NCBI GenBank assembly: GCA_964371615.1
Contig: CAYJMS010000002.1
Span: 744,001-808,000, forward strand
Direction of reading: 5' to 3'
DNA: 64,000 bases
DNA from: SpSt-333 sp964371615
GTDB taxonomy: Bacteria > Bacteroidota > Ignavibacteria > UBA10030 > UBA8401
The first letter of the stretch is position 1, and the number at the start of each line of letters is the position of its first letter. The translations under genes were made by a program, and so were the position numbers. This document shows, piece after piece, positions 16,554-25,257 of the stretch. The notes under the pieces are model-generated. The model had not been told where the DNA came from. It made no database searches and saw only the letters and a list, made by a program, of their open reading frames with translations.

Positions 16554-18011
16554 TCAGACGCCGCGCAATTTTGCCGCTTTTGCGACCCGCTCCACGGCAA
16601 GGATGTATGCGCCGATCCGCATCGGCACTTTGTACTTTTCGGATGTATGAAGCACTGCGGAAAAACTTGCGGTCATCGTCTTCTCGAGTTCATTCAGCAC
16701 CCGCTGATAATCCCATCGGAATCGCTGAACATTTTGCACCCATTCAAAATAACTGACCGTCACTCCGCCCGCATTCGCCAGAATGTCGGGAACGATGTGG
16801 ATTCCCCGTGATGCAAAGATTTCGTCTGCATCATAGGTAGTCGGACCGTTTGCCGCTTCAACAATCAACTTTGCCTTCACATTGTTCGCATTTCCGGCAT
16901 GTAGCTGATCTCCCAGTGCGGCGGGAATAAGGACATCGCATTTCAATTCCAGCAGTTCTTCGTTCGATATTTTCACGCATCCTTTCAGTCCCACGACACT
17001 GCCGGTATTCCGGAATTGCGTCAACGCATCGGTATAACGGATGCCGCGCGGATTATAAATTCCCCCTTTCACATCGCTGATCGCCACGACTTTGGCACCC
17101 AGTTCCTGTTCCAGAATCCTTGCACTATGCGAACCGACATTGCCGAATCCCTGCACGGCAACGGTGGATTTTTTCAGATCGAAACGGCGGATTTTTGCCG
17201 CTTCGGTAAACGCAATGCAGACGCCGCGGCCGGTCGCTTCTTCGCGTCCCAGCGAGCCGCCGAGTTCGACCGGTTTTCCGGTGACAACGCCGGGGGAATA
17301 TCCGTGCTGTTTGCTGTATTCGTCCATGATCCAGGCCATTGTCTGCGCATTGGTGTTGACGTCCGGCGCGGGAATATCCTCCGAGGGCCCGATGATCAGA
17401 TCGATTTTTGAAGTGAACGACCGTGTGAGCCGTTCCAGTTCGCCGACGGAAAGTTTCAACGGATCAATCGTCACGCCGCCTTTGGCGCCGCCGAACGGAA
17501 TGTCGACCACGGCGGTTTTCCAGGTCATCATCGACGCCAGCGCCCGCACTTCGTCCAGATCCACATCCTGATGATAGCGGATTCCTCCCTTATACGGCCC
17601 GCGCGCATTGTTGTGCTGCACCCGGTAACCGATAATGGAATGAAGTTTCCCGTCATCCATCAACACCGGTACTTCAACACGCAATTCTCTGTCGGTTGTT
17701 TTTATTAACAGTGCGAGTTCGTCGCTGAGGTTGATCTTTTTTGCGGCAATGTCAAAATTGTGCAATACGATGTCGTACGGGCTGAGCGATGATTCGGTTC
17801 TGCCGACAACGGGTAATGGATGGACAACGGTTGGCATTTTCGGTGCCAACGGTACAGCGCCTATCCGTTTTTTGGCCGGAGAACGACTTCCCTTCTCATT
17901 TTTCTTCCCTCGCTTCGGTGTCGGTCGTTTCGCTTTTCGCGGCGAGATTTTTTTCACAGGGCGCGATTTTTTCTTTTTCGCCGTGCTTTTTTTCTTCGAC
18001 TTTTTTGCCAT
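16554..18011 (-). CDS. gdhA: Glutamate dehydrogenase with Lys-rich histone-like N-terminal tail
   Basis: The catalytic part (about residues 75-485) is a Glu/Leu/Phe/Val dehydrogenase: PYKGGIRYHQDV (Lys141), TWKTAVVDIPFGGAKGGV (Lys165 and catalytic Lys177), PAPDVNT, and the Rossmann motif QGFGNVGSH. It interconverts glutamate and 2-oxoglutarate plus ammonia; cofactor preference cannot be read. Residues 1-50 are unusual: about half Lys or Arg with PKR, PRKAKRP and KKKK runs, like a histone H1 tail. AAGGA lies 8 bases before the ATG, and this is the only good start, so the tail is probably translated. Confidence 0.9.
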   Translation of the reverse strand: MAKKSKKKSTAKKKKSRPVKKISPRKAKRPTPKRGKKNEKGSRSPAKKRIGAVPLAPKMPTVVHPLPVVGRTESSLSPYDIVLHNFDIAAKKINLSDELALLIKTTDRELRVEVPVLMDDGKLHSIIGYRVQHNNARGPYKGGIRYHQDVDLDEVRALASMMTWKTAVVDIPFGGAKGGVTIDPLKLSVGELERLTRSFTSKIDLIIGPSEDIPAPDVNTNAQTMAWIMDEYSKQHGYSPGVVTGKPVELGGSLGREEATGRGVCIAFTEAAKIRRFDLKKSTVAVQGFGNVGSHSARILEQELGAKVVAISDVKGGIYNPRGIRYTDALTQFRNTGSVVGLKGCVKISNEELLELKCDVLIPAALGDQLHAGNANNVKAKLIVEAANGPTTYDADEIFASRGIHIVPDILANAGGVTVSYFEWVQNVQRFRWDYQRVLNELEKTMTASFSAVLHTSEKYKVPMRIGAYILAVERVAKAAKLRGV

Positions 18012-18098
18012 GCGATTATCCTTTCAGACCTTTTGACCGACAGCGTGTGCATCAATTTCACCAATCAGGACACACCGGCATATCCGCGGCGCGGCATT

Positions 18099-18512
18099 TT
18101 ACCGATGGTCCATTTGATAATTCTTATACCAACGGAGATCGTGAAACAATTGCATCAAATTTTGTAACGATACTGTATCCATCGAAAGATATGTCCCCTG
18201 CATATGGGATTGCGTCATTGCTTCCGCTCCGTCCAATAACCGCGCAATGATCGTACGGGATTTTTCCGTTTGTGCGGAAACCTCCTGTGCGATCTTGTCA
18301 TACCCTTCACCGCCTTCACCGATTCGTTTCATCAATTCGACGGACTTGACCACAAATTTTGAAGAGAACGCCAGATCATCCAGCATCGGCTGAAGGGACT
18401 GCCGATGTGCCAGTTCCAGAAGCACACCCAGGTCCATCGAACGCTTCAGCGTACTCCCGGAGAGTGTATTGATCTGTGAAAGTAAATCTTTTGTAGGTTG
18501 ACTGAGCGTCAT
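18099..18512 (-). CDS. Small helical protein, unknown function
   Basis: 137 residues from MTLSQPTKDLL (an upstream ATG at 18569 would add a hydrophobic but unlikely leader). Entirely alpha-helical by pattern (LLELAHRQSLQPMLDDLAFSSKFVVKSVELMKRI), no signal peptide, no catalytic motif. I do not recognise the family. It precedes the glutamate dehydrogenase gene by 87 bases on the same strand. Confidence 0.6.
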   Translation of the reverse strand: MTLSQPTKDLLSQINTLSGSTLKRSMDLGVLLELAHRQSLQPMLDDLAFSSKFVVKSVELMKRIGEGGEGYDKIAQEVSAQTEKSRTIIARLLDGAEAMTQSHMQGTYLSMDTVSLQNLMQLFHDLRWYKNYQMDHR

Positions 18513-18622
18513 AGAATGTGGGCTAATATAGAGGAAGGGTGAAAGAGATGCAATATAAAATCGGATCACCCGCTATTTGTTCAATATCCGTAGTATTTTT
18601 GGAGGATTATCGACCGGATCGG

Positions 18623-19690
18623 TTACTCGTTCACGGGTGATGCTTTCAAGAGACGGCGCATCGTTGCATACACTTCCTCCTGCCCGATCTCCGTCATGCA
18701 TTTGAAATGCTCCTTCGGACAATCCTTTCTTCCGATATGCGTGCACGGCCGGCAGTCGAGGCCGGCGCGCTCTACGATTGCGGATTCTGTTCCGAACGGA
18801 AAAAATCCGAACTCCTGTACAGTCGAGCCGAAAATTGCCACGATCTTCTTCTGCTTTGCTGCAGCAAGATGCATCAAACCGCTGTCGTTGGTTACCACCA
18901 CATCGCAGAACTCGAGCGCTGCGGCGGTTTCCAGCAGCGACATTTCCCCCGCAAAATTATCGACGGTATCCGGCGAAATGTTTCGTTTCACCGCTTCGGC
19001 AACAAACGAGCAATCCTCCCGCTCTTCCGGTCCGCCAAAGAGAAAGATCTTTGCCGTAAACTCCTTTGCCGCGCGCACTGCCACCTCGGCAAACTTCTCC
19101 CGCTGCCATCGCTTGGTGAAGTGTTTTGAACCGGGGCACAGTCCGATCACCTTTTCAAAACGGTTCAGCCGGAGTTTTCCCATTTTTCCCGATATGTCAA
19201 ACAATGTTGCGTCGGGGATAAAGATTTCCAGCCCTTTTCCGTCGTACTTTACGCCGTACCGTTCCGCCGCTTCTATGTAACGCTCGGCAACGGACAGATT
19301 CCCATCATAGGCGTTCCGTTTCAGATTTACCAGCAACCACCGTTCGAATTTCCGCTTGTCGACCACCACGGTTTCCCTGGGACGGCATGCGGTTCGCAGA
19401 AATGTTGTGCGGATGCTGTCGTGAATATCCACCGCCAGGTCATACTTCTCGCGATACAGTTCTTTTGCCAGTTCTTTCAATCCGTCAAATCCGGTTGTGC
19501 TGTCATACTCATGAACGATTGACAGATGATGGTTGTACCGGACCAATTCGGCATATTCCTTCCGTACGACAAAATCGATGCGGGCATCCTTTCCCGCATT
19601 GTGCCGCATCGCACGCAGCAATGCCGACGAAAGGACGATATCACCGATGGAACTTAATCGGAATACGACTGTTTTACGTGGGAGAGCCAT
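18623..19690 (-). CDS. Glycosyltransferase family 9 (ADP-heptose:LPS heptosyltransferase-like)
   Basis: 355 residues with the GT9 landmarks: N-terminal FRLSSIGDIVLSSALLRAMR, the central GLCPGSKHFTKRWQREKFAEVA donor-site motif, FLFGGPEE, and VVTNDSGLMHLAAA near the C-terminus, followed by CRPCTHIGRKDCPKEHFKCM, the Cys-rich tail frequent in this family. It probably adds heptose or a related sugar to the lipopolysaccharide core at the inner face of the cytoplasmic membrane. Divergent from the AAA+ gene. Confidence 0.88.
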   Translation of the reverse strand: MALPRKTVVFRLSSIGDIVLSSALLRAMRHNAGKDARIDFVVRKEYAELVRYNHHLSIVHEYDSTTGFDGLKELAKELYREKYDLAVDIHDSIRTTFLRTACRPRETVVVDKRKFERWLLVNLKRNAYDGNLSVAERYIEAAERYGVKYDGKGLEIFIPDATLFDISGKMGKLRLNRFEKVIGLCPGSKHFTKRWQREKFAEVAVRAAKEFTAKIFLFGGPEEREDCSFVAEAVKRNISPDTVDNFAGEMSLLETAAALEFCDVVVTNDSGLMHLAAAKQKKIVAIFGSTVQEFGFFPFGTESAIVERAGLDCRPCTHIGRKDCPKEHFKCMTEIGQEEVYATMRRLLKASPVNE

Positions 19691-19803
19691 GAAGTATAGG
19701 AAACGGTTACGTTAATGCACTGTTCACGAAGTCACGATGGAATTGCCGATCTGCACGCTATTGTAGTGAAAGATAAGGCTTCCGTACGGGACAAACAACG
19801 AAA

Positions 19804-19832
19804 ATTGCTTTTCGGCGGGCACAAAAGTATAT
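19804..19832 (+). promoter_or_regulatory. Possible promoter for the AAA+/VWA pair
   Basis: TTGCTT (19804-19809), a 17-bp spacer and TATATT (19827-19832), 25 bp before the ATG; AAGGAG follows at about 19840. The -35 match is weak, the -10 good. Confidence 0.35.
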
Positions 19833-19857
19833 TAAAGAAAAAGGAGTATTTTGTCTT

Positions 19858-21366
19858 ATGAAGCTGGCGTCCACATTCGGAGAACTGAAAAAGAGCGGAT
19901 ACAAAGTTGTTTCGATCAAAGAGGAGATCAGAAATAATTTGATCGATAAATTGGAACGGAAAGAACAATTGTTCCCCGGCATCGTCGGATATGATACCAC
20001 GGTCGTGCCTGCTCTGGTGAATGCCATCCTCGCCAAGCACGATATTATTCTTCTCGGACTGCGCGGACAGGCAAAAACCCGGTTGATCCGTCAGCTGCCG
20101 TCGTTGCTGGATGAATATATTCCTGTTGTCAAAGGGAGCGATATCAATGACAATCCGTTCAATCCGGTCAGCAAGTACGGTGTCGATACAATCGCGAAGT
20201 ACGGCGATGAAACGGAGATTGAATGGATCCACCGCGACCAACGTTTCAGCGAAAAACTTGCCACGCCGGACGTGACCATCGCAGATCTCATCGGGGATAT
20301 CGATCCGATAAAAGCGGCAACGCAGCGGCTGCACTATTCTCACCAGGGGGCAATCCATTTCGGACTCATTCCGAGAAGCAACCGCGGCATTTTTGCCATC
20401 AACGAACTGCCGGACCTTCAGCCTCGCATACAGGTGGGCCTTTTCAATATTCTTGAGGAAAAGGATGTGCAGATACGGGGATTCAACATCCGTATTCCGC
20501 TCGATGTATTTCTGGTGTTCACCGCCAATCCGGAGGATTACACAAATCGCGGCAGCATCATCACCCCGTTGAAGGACCGGATCGACTCTCAGATTCTCAC
20601 CCACTATCCCCGCTCCATTGAGGAAGCGATCGAGATTACAGAACAGGAATCGTGGGTTTCGCGCAGCGACAGACAGGTCCATCTTCCCTATTATTTCAAG
20701 GAGATTATCGAAAACATCGCATTTGAAGCGCGCAAGAGCGAATTTGTCGATCAAAAATCCGGCGTCAGCGCACGATTGACCATTGCTGCAATGGAAAATT
20801 TGATCAGCAATGCAGAACGCCGCGCAATTATTCTGAATGAAAAAACAATCGTTCCCCGCATGTGCGATCTGCCTCATGTGCTGCCGGGTGTCACCGGAAA
20901 GATCGAACTGGTCTTTGAAGGTGAACAGGAAGGATCCCTGAAAGTCGGAAAAGCTCTGGTCGGTAAATCGACCCGCGAAGTGTTCAAGAAATATTTCCCC
21001 GATCCGCTCCAGAAGCCGAAGCGGAAGAACCAACAACAGGAACCGGAGAAAAAGGAACCCAACGAATACGCTGCGATAGTCCGGTGGTTCGAAACGGGAA
21101 ATACGCTCGAGATCGCCGATGATATGCCGTTTGCAGCGTACTTCGCCGAATTGCAGCGTGTTCCGACGCTCAATGAGATCGCCGGTAAATATTTCAAACT
21201 CGGCGGCAGCGATCACCATGGACTTGCCTCGGCGATGGAATTTGTGCTGGATGGATTGCATCAGAATTCGAAGATCGCGAAGGATGAAATCGATCATGTG
21301 ACTCATTATAAGGATATGGTCGGACAGATCTTCGGCAACAGAGGGAAAATTGAGGATTACGATTAA
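19858..21366 (+). CDS. MoxR/magnesium-chelatase-like AAA+ ATPase
   Basis: 502 residues. Residues 67-74 (GLRGQAKT) take the Walker A place but with Ala instead of the usual Gly before Lys; GIFAINELPDL is the Walker B region (Asn in place of the first Asp, Glu kept); FTANPEDYTNRG is the sensor 1 region. The C-terminal 140 residues include a KPKRKNQQQEPEKKEP linker and a small helical domain. With the VWA gene 42 bases downstream it forms a MoxR-VWA pair, a class of chaperone-like systems that remodel or load metal or cofactor into target proteins. The target is unknown. Confidence 0.85.
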   Translation: MKLASTFGELKKSGYKVVSIKEEIRNNLIDKLERKEQLFPGIVGYDTTVVPALVNAILAKHDIILLGLRGQAKTRLIRQLPSLLDEYIPVVKGSDINDNPFNPVSKYGVDTIAKYGDETEIEWIHRDQRFSEKLATPDVTIADLIGDIDPIKAATQRLHYSHQGAIHFGLIPRSNRGIFAINELPDLQPRIQVGLFNILEEKDVQIRGFNIRIPLDVFLVFTANPEDYTNRGSIITPLKDRIDSQILTHYPRSIEEAIEITEQESWVSRSDRQVHLPYYFKEIIENIAFEARKSEFVDQKSGVSARLTIAAMENLISNAERRAIILNEKTIVPRMCDLPHVLPGVTGKIELVFEGEQEGSLKVGKALVGKSTREVFKKYFPDPLQKPKRKNQQQEPEKKEPNEYAAIVRWFETGNTLEIADDMPFAAYFAELQRVPTLNEIAGKYFKLGGSDHHGLASAMEFVLDGLHQNSKIAKDEIDHVTHYKDMVGQIFGNRGKIEDYD

Positions 21367-21408
21367 AGAGTTTCGTCGCTTTGCGATGACCAGGGATAAT
21401 CACACGAT

Positions 21409-22500
21409 ATGAAATTCATTTATTCACAATGGACGGAACAATCCGCTACCGATGAGCAGCGTCTCGATCAGGTGATGCGCCTATTCAATTATCTTGTCCT
21501 GCAAACCAGCGGCGATGTGGACGAAGCGATGGAATGGCTGCGCCAGCTGGCGGAAGAATACGGAATCTTCGACGACACTCTGACCATGGAAGAACTCATT
21601 CAGAAATTGAAGGAACTCGGTCTCATCGAGGAAGTAAATAATACGTTTTCCATGACCACCAAGGGCATACAGAAGATTCGTCAGGATGCGTTAAAAGAAA
21701 TATTTTCATCCCTGAAGAAAAACCAGTTCGGGAACCATGAAACCCCCAACACCGGAAGCGGTGTCGAACGTCTCAGCGAAACAAAGAAATGGAACTTCGG
21801 CGATCTGGCGACCAATATCGACCTCACCTCAACGCTCACCAATGCACTGAAGCGGGACGGCATCGACAATTTTAATCTGCAGGAGGATGATCTCGAAGTC
21901 TACGAAACCGAAAATCTGTCGTCATGCGCCACGGTGGTGATGATCGATATCTCCCACAGCATGATCCTATACGGCGAGGACCGGATCACCCCCGCAAAAC
22001 AGGTCGCATTGGCGCTGGCCGAATTGATCCAGACAAAATTCCCGAAAGATTTTCTCGCCTGTATCACATTTGGAGACGATGCACAGCTGATTAGTCTCGC
22101 GGAAATTCCGTTCCTGCAGGTGGGACCGTTCCATACCAATACCCGCGCGGGACTGCAAATGGCCCGTGCCCTGCTGAGGAAATGCGGCAACGTCAACAAA
22201 CAGATCTTTATGATTACCGACGGCAAACCATCTGCAATGTTCGATGACGCCGGCCGGTTATACAAGAATGCCTTCGGCCTCGATCCGAAGATCGTCAATA
22301 AAACGCTCGATGAAGCGGTTCAATGCCGCAGAGAGAAGATCACCATCAGCACATTCATGATTGCCCAGGATCCGTATCTGATCGACTTCATCGAAGAGCT
22401 CACCAAAGCCAATAAAGGCCGGGCGTATTATTCGTCCCTCGGAAATCTCGGACAGTTCATTTTTGTCGATTACATAAAGAACCGCCGAAAAAAAATTTGA
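21409..22500 (+). CDS. VWA-domain protein, partner of the AAA+ ATPase
   Basis: 363 residues, no signal peptide, so cytoplasmic. The N-terminal 170 residues are helical (MEWLRQLAEEYGIF, ELIQKLKELGLIEEV). The VWA domain has an intact MIDAS: DISHS (Asp180, Ser182, Ser184), a Thr in the HTNTRAGL loop, and TDGKPS. It should bind Mg2+ and contact a partner protein. The coupling to the upstream ATPase is what marks the pair as a MoxR-type system. Confidence 0.87.
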   Translation: MKFIYSQWTEQSATDEQRLDQVMRLFNYLVLQTSGDVDEAMEWLRQLAEEYGIFDDTLTMEELIQKLKELGLIEEVNNTFSMTTKGIQKIRQDALKEIFSSLKKNQFGNHETPNTGSGVERLSETKKWNFGDLATNIDLTSTLTNALKRDGIDNFNLQEDDLEVYETENLSSCATVVMIDISHSMILYGEDRITPAKQVALALAELIQTKFPKDFLACITFGDDAQLISLAEIPFLQVGPFHTNTRAGLQMARALLRKCGNVNKQIFMITDGKPSAMFDDAGRLYKNAFGLDPKIVNKTLDEAVQCRREKITISTFMIAQDPYLIDFIEELTKANKGRAYYSSLGNLGQFIFVDYIKNRRKKI

Positions 22501-22527
22501 TCAAGCGCACACCGGACGCATCAAACC

Positions 22528-22556
22528 TTGCAAACGATGACTGTATCGTTTATATT
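22528..22556 (+). promoter_or_regulatory. Probable promoter of the cytochrome cluster
   Basis: TTGCAA (22528-22533), a spacer of exactly 17 bp, and TATATT (22551-22556), 43 bp before the cytochrome-porin ATG; GGAGG lies about 6 bases before that ATG. Confidence 0.5.
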
Positions 22557-22598
22557 GATGCTGCTTTCGTGCTTTCGTACTAATACCGGAGGATCTCA

Positions 22599-23732
22599 AT
22601 GAAACAGTGGACTCTGTTGCTGCTGTCGGCCATGTGTATTGCCGATTTCGCATCGGCGCTGCCGAAATTCTCTACCCGCCAGGGGGCAAAATGTCAATCC
22701 TGCCACGTTAATCCCGGCGGGAAAGGGATGCGCAGCACATTCGGTGCTGCCTATGGGAGAGAAGAGTTAACCATTCCGACATTCAAAGACGAAAACGGTT
22801 TCGAGGACTTTACGACCGCGTTGAACGATTACTTTTCGATCGGCATGGATTTCCGGACGCTCTATTATTATAACGAATCGAACGCCACCACCAGTTTCTT
22901 TCAGATGCAGGGAGATCTCTATCTCGATCTGCGGCTGAATAAGCAGTTCAGGATCTACTTTGACAAAGGATTGTACAACGGATTTGAAGTGTTTGGCCTC
23001 GCCAAAGTGCTTCCGATGAACGGGTACATCAAGGCCGGAAATTTCGTCCCCTCCTACGGCATTCGTATGGACGACCATACACTCTTCATACGCAACGGAT
23101 CGTACTTTCCACTGAACCCCGCCATTGCATCGTATCCGCAGGGACTCGGATTCGGTCAGGGATCGGAGGATACAGGCCTGGAATTCGGATTGAGCCCCGG
23201 TATTTTCACGGTGAATGCGGGAATTTTTAACGGACGTCAGGGAGGGCTGGCCGGAAGCGGGGGGAGCAAAACAAAAGCTGTCGTCCTTCGCGCAGACGCA
23301 AACATATTCACGGATGTGGTCAACATGACCATCGGCGGATCGGTTTATAATCTCCCGACATCGGGTGGACCCGGCAAGACGCAAATCTGGGGCGGTTTCG
23401 GCGTCATCACTCTCTCTCAGAATCTTACCCTATTGGGCGAAGTCGATTTTCTGCAGTCGTACAATGCTGTGTTAAGCAGACAGGTGACGGGAAATATTCT
23501 CTATACCGAAGCGAATTATTTGCTCTTCGACGGTGTCGATCTGAAATTGGGTTACGAATTTTACGATCCGAATATCGATGTGCAGGACGGATCGATCTCG
23601 CGCATCACGATCGGTGCGGAGTTCTTCCCCATGTCCGGCGTTGAAGTGCGTCCGGTGTTCCGGCTTAATACCGAAGAACCGACTGACCGGTCAAATAACG
23701 AACTTCATGTTCTTTTCCATTTCTTTTTATGA
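22599..23732 (+). CDS. Monohaem cytochrome c-porin fusion
   Basis: 377 residues. A signal peptide (about 1-20) is followed at once by a single haem c site, KCQSCHVNPGGKGMRSTFG (Cys-x-x-Cys-His at about 32-36), then 320 residues of alternating beta strands ending in an aromatic-rich strand (HVLFHFFL) as expected for an outer-membrane barrel. This layout, a small N-terminal haem plug fused to a porin, is that of Cyc2-type iron oxidases, though I see no specific sequence match. It may carry electrons across the outer membrane. First of four genes with haem motifs. Confidence 0.75.
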   Translation: MKQWTLLLLSAMCIADFASALPKFSTRQGAKCQSCHVNPGGKGMRSTFGAAYGREELTIPTFKDENGFEDFTTALNDYFSIGMDFRTLYYYNESNATTSFFQMQGDLYLDLRLNKQFRIYFDKGLYNGFEVFGLAKVLPMNGYIKAGNFVPSYGIRMDDHTLFIRNGSYFPLNPAIASYPQGLGFGQGSEDTGLEFGLSPGIFTVNAGIFNGRQGGLAGSGGSKTKAVVLRADANIFTDVVNMTIGGSVYNLPTSGGPGKTQIWGGFGVITLSQNLTLLGEVDFLQSYNAVLSRQVTGNILYTEANYLLFDGVDLKLGYEFYDPNIDVQDGSISRITIGAEFFPMSGVEVRPVFRLNTEEPTDRSNNELHVLFHFFL

Positions 23733-23742
23733 GGTGATTTGA

Positions 23743-24369
23743 ATGATGCATCGTACTATTCTGGCTTTTATTTTTATAACACTGATGGTGGCTGCGTGTG
23801 AAGATGCCGGCGATCCGGTTGTACCGGTGGATAACTCTCCGGTACCGGCAGTCACATCCGTCGCTCCCGATTCCGGAAAGGCAGGTGATACAATCACCGT
23901 CATGGGAAAAAATTTCGGGACATCACCCACCGGTAATTCAGTCCGTTTCGGCAGCGTCAGCGGTAATGTTTTGTTGTGGAATGATTCGACCATACTCACA
24001 ACCGTCCCGGCAAGCCTCGCCGGCGGTTCGATCCAGCTGAGTATTGTGCGAGGATCAAAGATCAGCAATACGACCCCGTTTAAGATCCTGTCGAGCGTCT
24101 CGGCGGTCAGTTTTGCAGGTGATATCAGACCTTTAATCACTGCGTACGGCTGTTCCGGTTGTCATCCCGGCAACGGCGGTTTCAGCGTCGCTACGCACTC
24201 AACAATCATCACCCGCGTCTCAATTGGGAACGGAGACGGCAGCCATTTGGTGCAAAAACTTCGCGGTACCGCTTCCGGTTCTCGCATGCCTGCCGGTGGC
24301 CCGTTTATGACACCAACAGAGATTCAGAAATTTGTCGATTGGATCAATCAAGGCGCACTCAATAACTAA
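23743..24369 (+). CDS. Lipoprotein with IPT/TIG domain and monohaem cytochrome c domain
   Basis: 208 residues. Lipobox VAAC, a Pro/Val-rich linker, an IPT/TIG Ig-like domain (about 38-115: VTSVAPDSGKAGDTITVMGKNFG), then a cytochrome c domain with CSGCH (haem attachment) and SRMPAGG (probable axial Met). The C-terminus FVDWINQGALNN is shared with the next two genes. It is likely anchored in the outer membrane as the periplasmic or surface partner of the cytochrome-porin, whose gene ends 10 bases upstream. Confidence 0.85.
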   Translation: MMHRTILAFIFITLMVAACEDAGDPVVPVDNSPVPAVTSVAPDSGKAGDTITVMGKNFGTSPTGNSVRFGSVSGNVLLWNDSTILTTVPASLAGGSIQLSIVRGSKISNTTPFKILSSVSAVSFAGDIRPLITAYGCSGCHPGNGGFSVATHSTIITRVSIGNGDGSHLVQKLRGTASGSRMPAGGPFMTPTEIQKFVDWINQGALNN

Positions 24370-24380
24370 GGGAAAGACCA

Positions 24381-24746
24381 ATGAAAAATCTTCTCGTTTC
24401 ACTCTTTATTATCACCGTCGGCCTTTCGGCCCAGGAGAAAAAGGAGACCGTATCATTTTCAAAAGATGTCATGCCGGTGTTTGTCAAACGCTGTCTGAGT
24501 TGCCACAATACTGAAGATGAAAGCCCCAGTCTTTTATATCTCGACAATTACAAGCAGCTGATGAGCGGAGAGAGCAAACACGGTCCCGTCGTAATTCCCA
24601 AAAAGGGTGTGGAGAGCATTCTCGTGAAGAAGCTCCGCGGTACGACCGACTTCGGCCGTTTGATGCCGCGCGGACGAAAACCGCTTGATGAAGAGACCAT
24701 TCTTATGATCTCCCGCTGGATCGATCAGGGTGCAAAGAACAATTAA
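24381..24746 (+). CDS. Small monohaem cytochrome c, paralogue 1
   Basis: 121 residues with a signal peptide (ends about SAQ), haem motif CLSCH, a YLDNYKQLMSG segment, and GRLMPRGRKPL with the probable axial Met. The C-terminal WIDQGAKNN is the pattern of small class I cytochromes widespread in Planctomycetes and FCB bacteria. About half of the residues match the next gene, showing a tandem duplication. Expected in the periplasm as an electron shuttle. Confidence 0.87.
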   Translation: MKNLLVSLFIITVGLSAQEKKETVSFSKDVMPVFVKRCLSCHNTEDESPSLLYLDNYKQLMSGESKHGPVVIPKKGVESILVKKLRGTTDFGRLMPRGRKPLDEETILMISRWIDQGAKNN

Positions 24747-24761
24747 TCAGGAATCGAATCA

Positions 24762-25130
24762 ATGAAGTTGGTAACAACCGTATCCGCCGCCGTACTGTTC
24801 TTCGGATCGTTATTCGGCCAGGAGAAACAAACGATATCGTTTTCAAAGGATCTCTTTCCGATCTTTAAAGCAAAATGCTTGAAATGCCACGAGAAAGACG
24901 ACGCCAATCCCAGCAGCTTCGCCATGGATAATTACGAAACGCTGATGGAGAGCGGAATGACAAAGAACATCATCGTTCCCGGCAAAGGTAGAGACAGTTA
25001 CCTGATCACCAAACTCCTGCCCAATCCGCCCAAAGGTTCTCAAATGCCGATTTTTTCAAAGAAAAAATTGAGTGACGCAGATATCGATCGCATCAGGCAA
25101 TGGATCGATGAGGGGGCAAAAGACAATTGA
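24762..25130 (+). CDS. Small monohaem cytochrome c, paralogue 2
   Basis: 122 residues; signal peptide, then ISFSKDLFPIFKAKCLKCHEKDD (haem site CLKCH), MDNYETLMESG, GSQMPIFSKKKL (probable axial Met) and WIDEGAKDN. Clear tandem copy of the preceding gene, 15 bases downstream of it. A strong terminator follows 6 bases after the stop, so this is the end of the cytochrome operon. Confidence 0.87.
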   Translation: MKLVTTVSAAVLFFGSLFGQEKQTISFSKDLFPIFKAKCLKCHEKDDANPSSFAMDNYETLMESGMTKNIIVPGKGRDSYLITKLLPNPPKGSQMPIFSKKKLSDADIDRIRQWIDEGAKDN

Positions 25131-25135
25131 TTAAT

Positions 25136-25158
25136 AGTCCGCGAAAGCGGACTTTTTT
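25136..25158 (+). terminator. Rho-independent terminator of the cytochrome operon
   Basis: AGTCCGC (25136-25142), GAAA tetraloop, GCGGACT (25147-25153), then a run of Ts. Textbook form, right after the last cytochrome gene. Confidence 0.88.
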
Positions 25159-25257
25159 AATCGGTTGAGACCGCCTATAACCGAAATGCCGATTTCTATT
25201 CGCCTCGGAAATCAGTATATTTTCAAGTTGTTCATTCTTCAAAAATTGGAGCCCGGT

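Noticed and set aside
19732..21306. A 524-codon open frame opposite the AAA+ ATPase gene
   Set aside because: The plus-strand frame has clear ATPase motifs; the opposite frame is a composition shadow with no domains.
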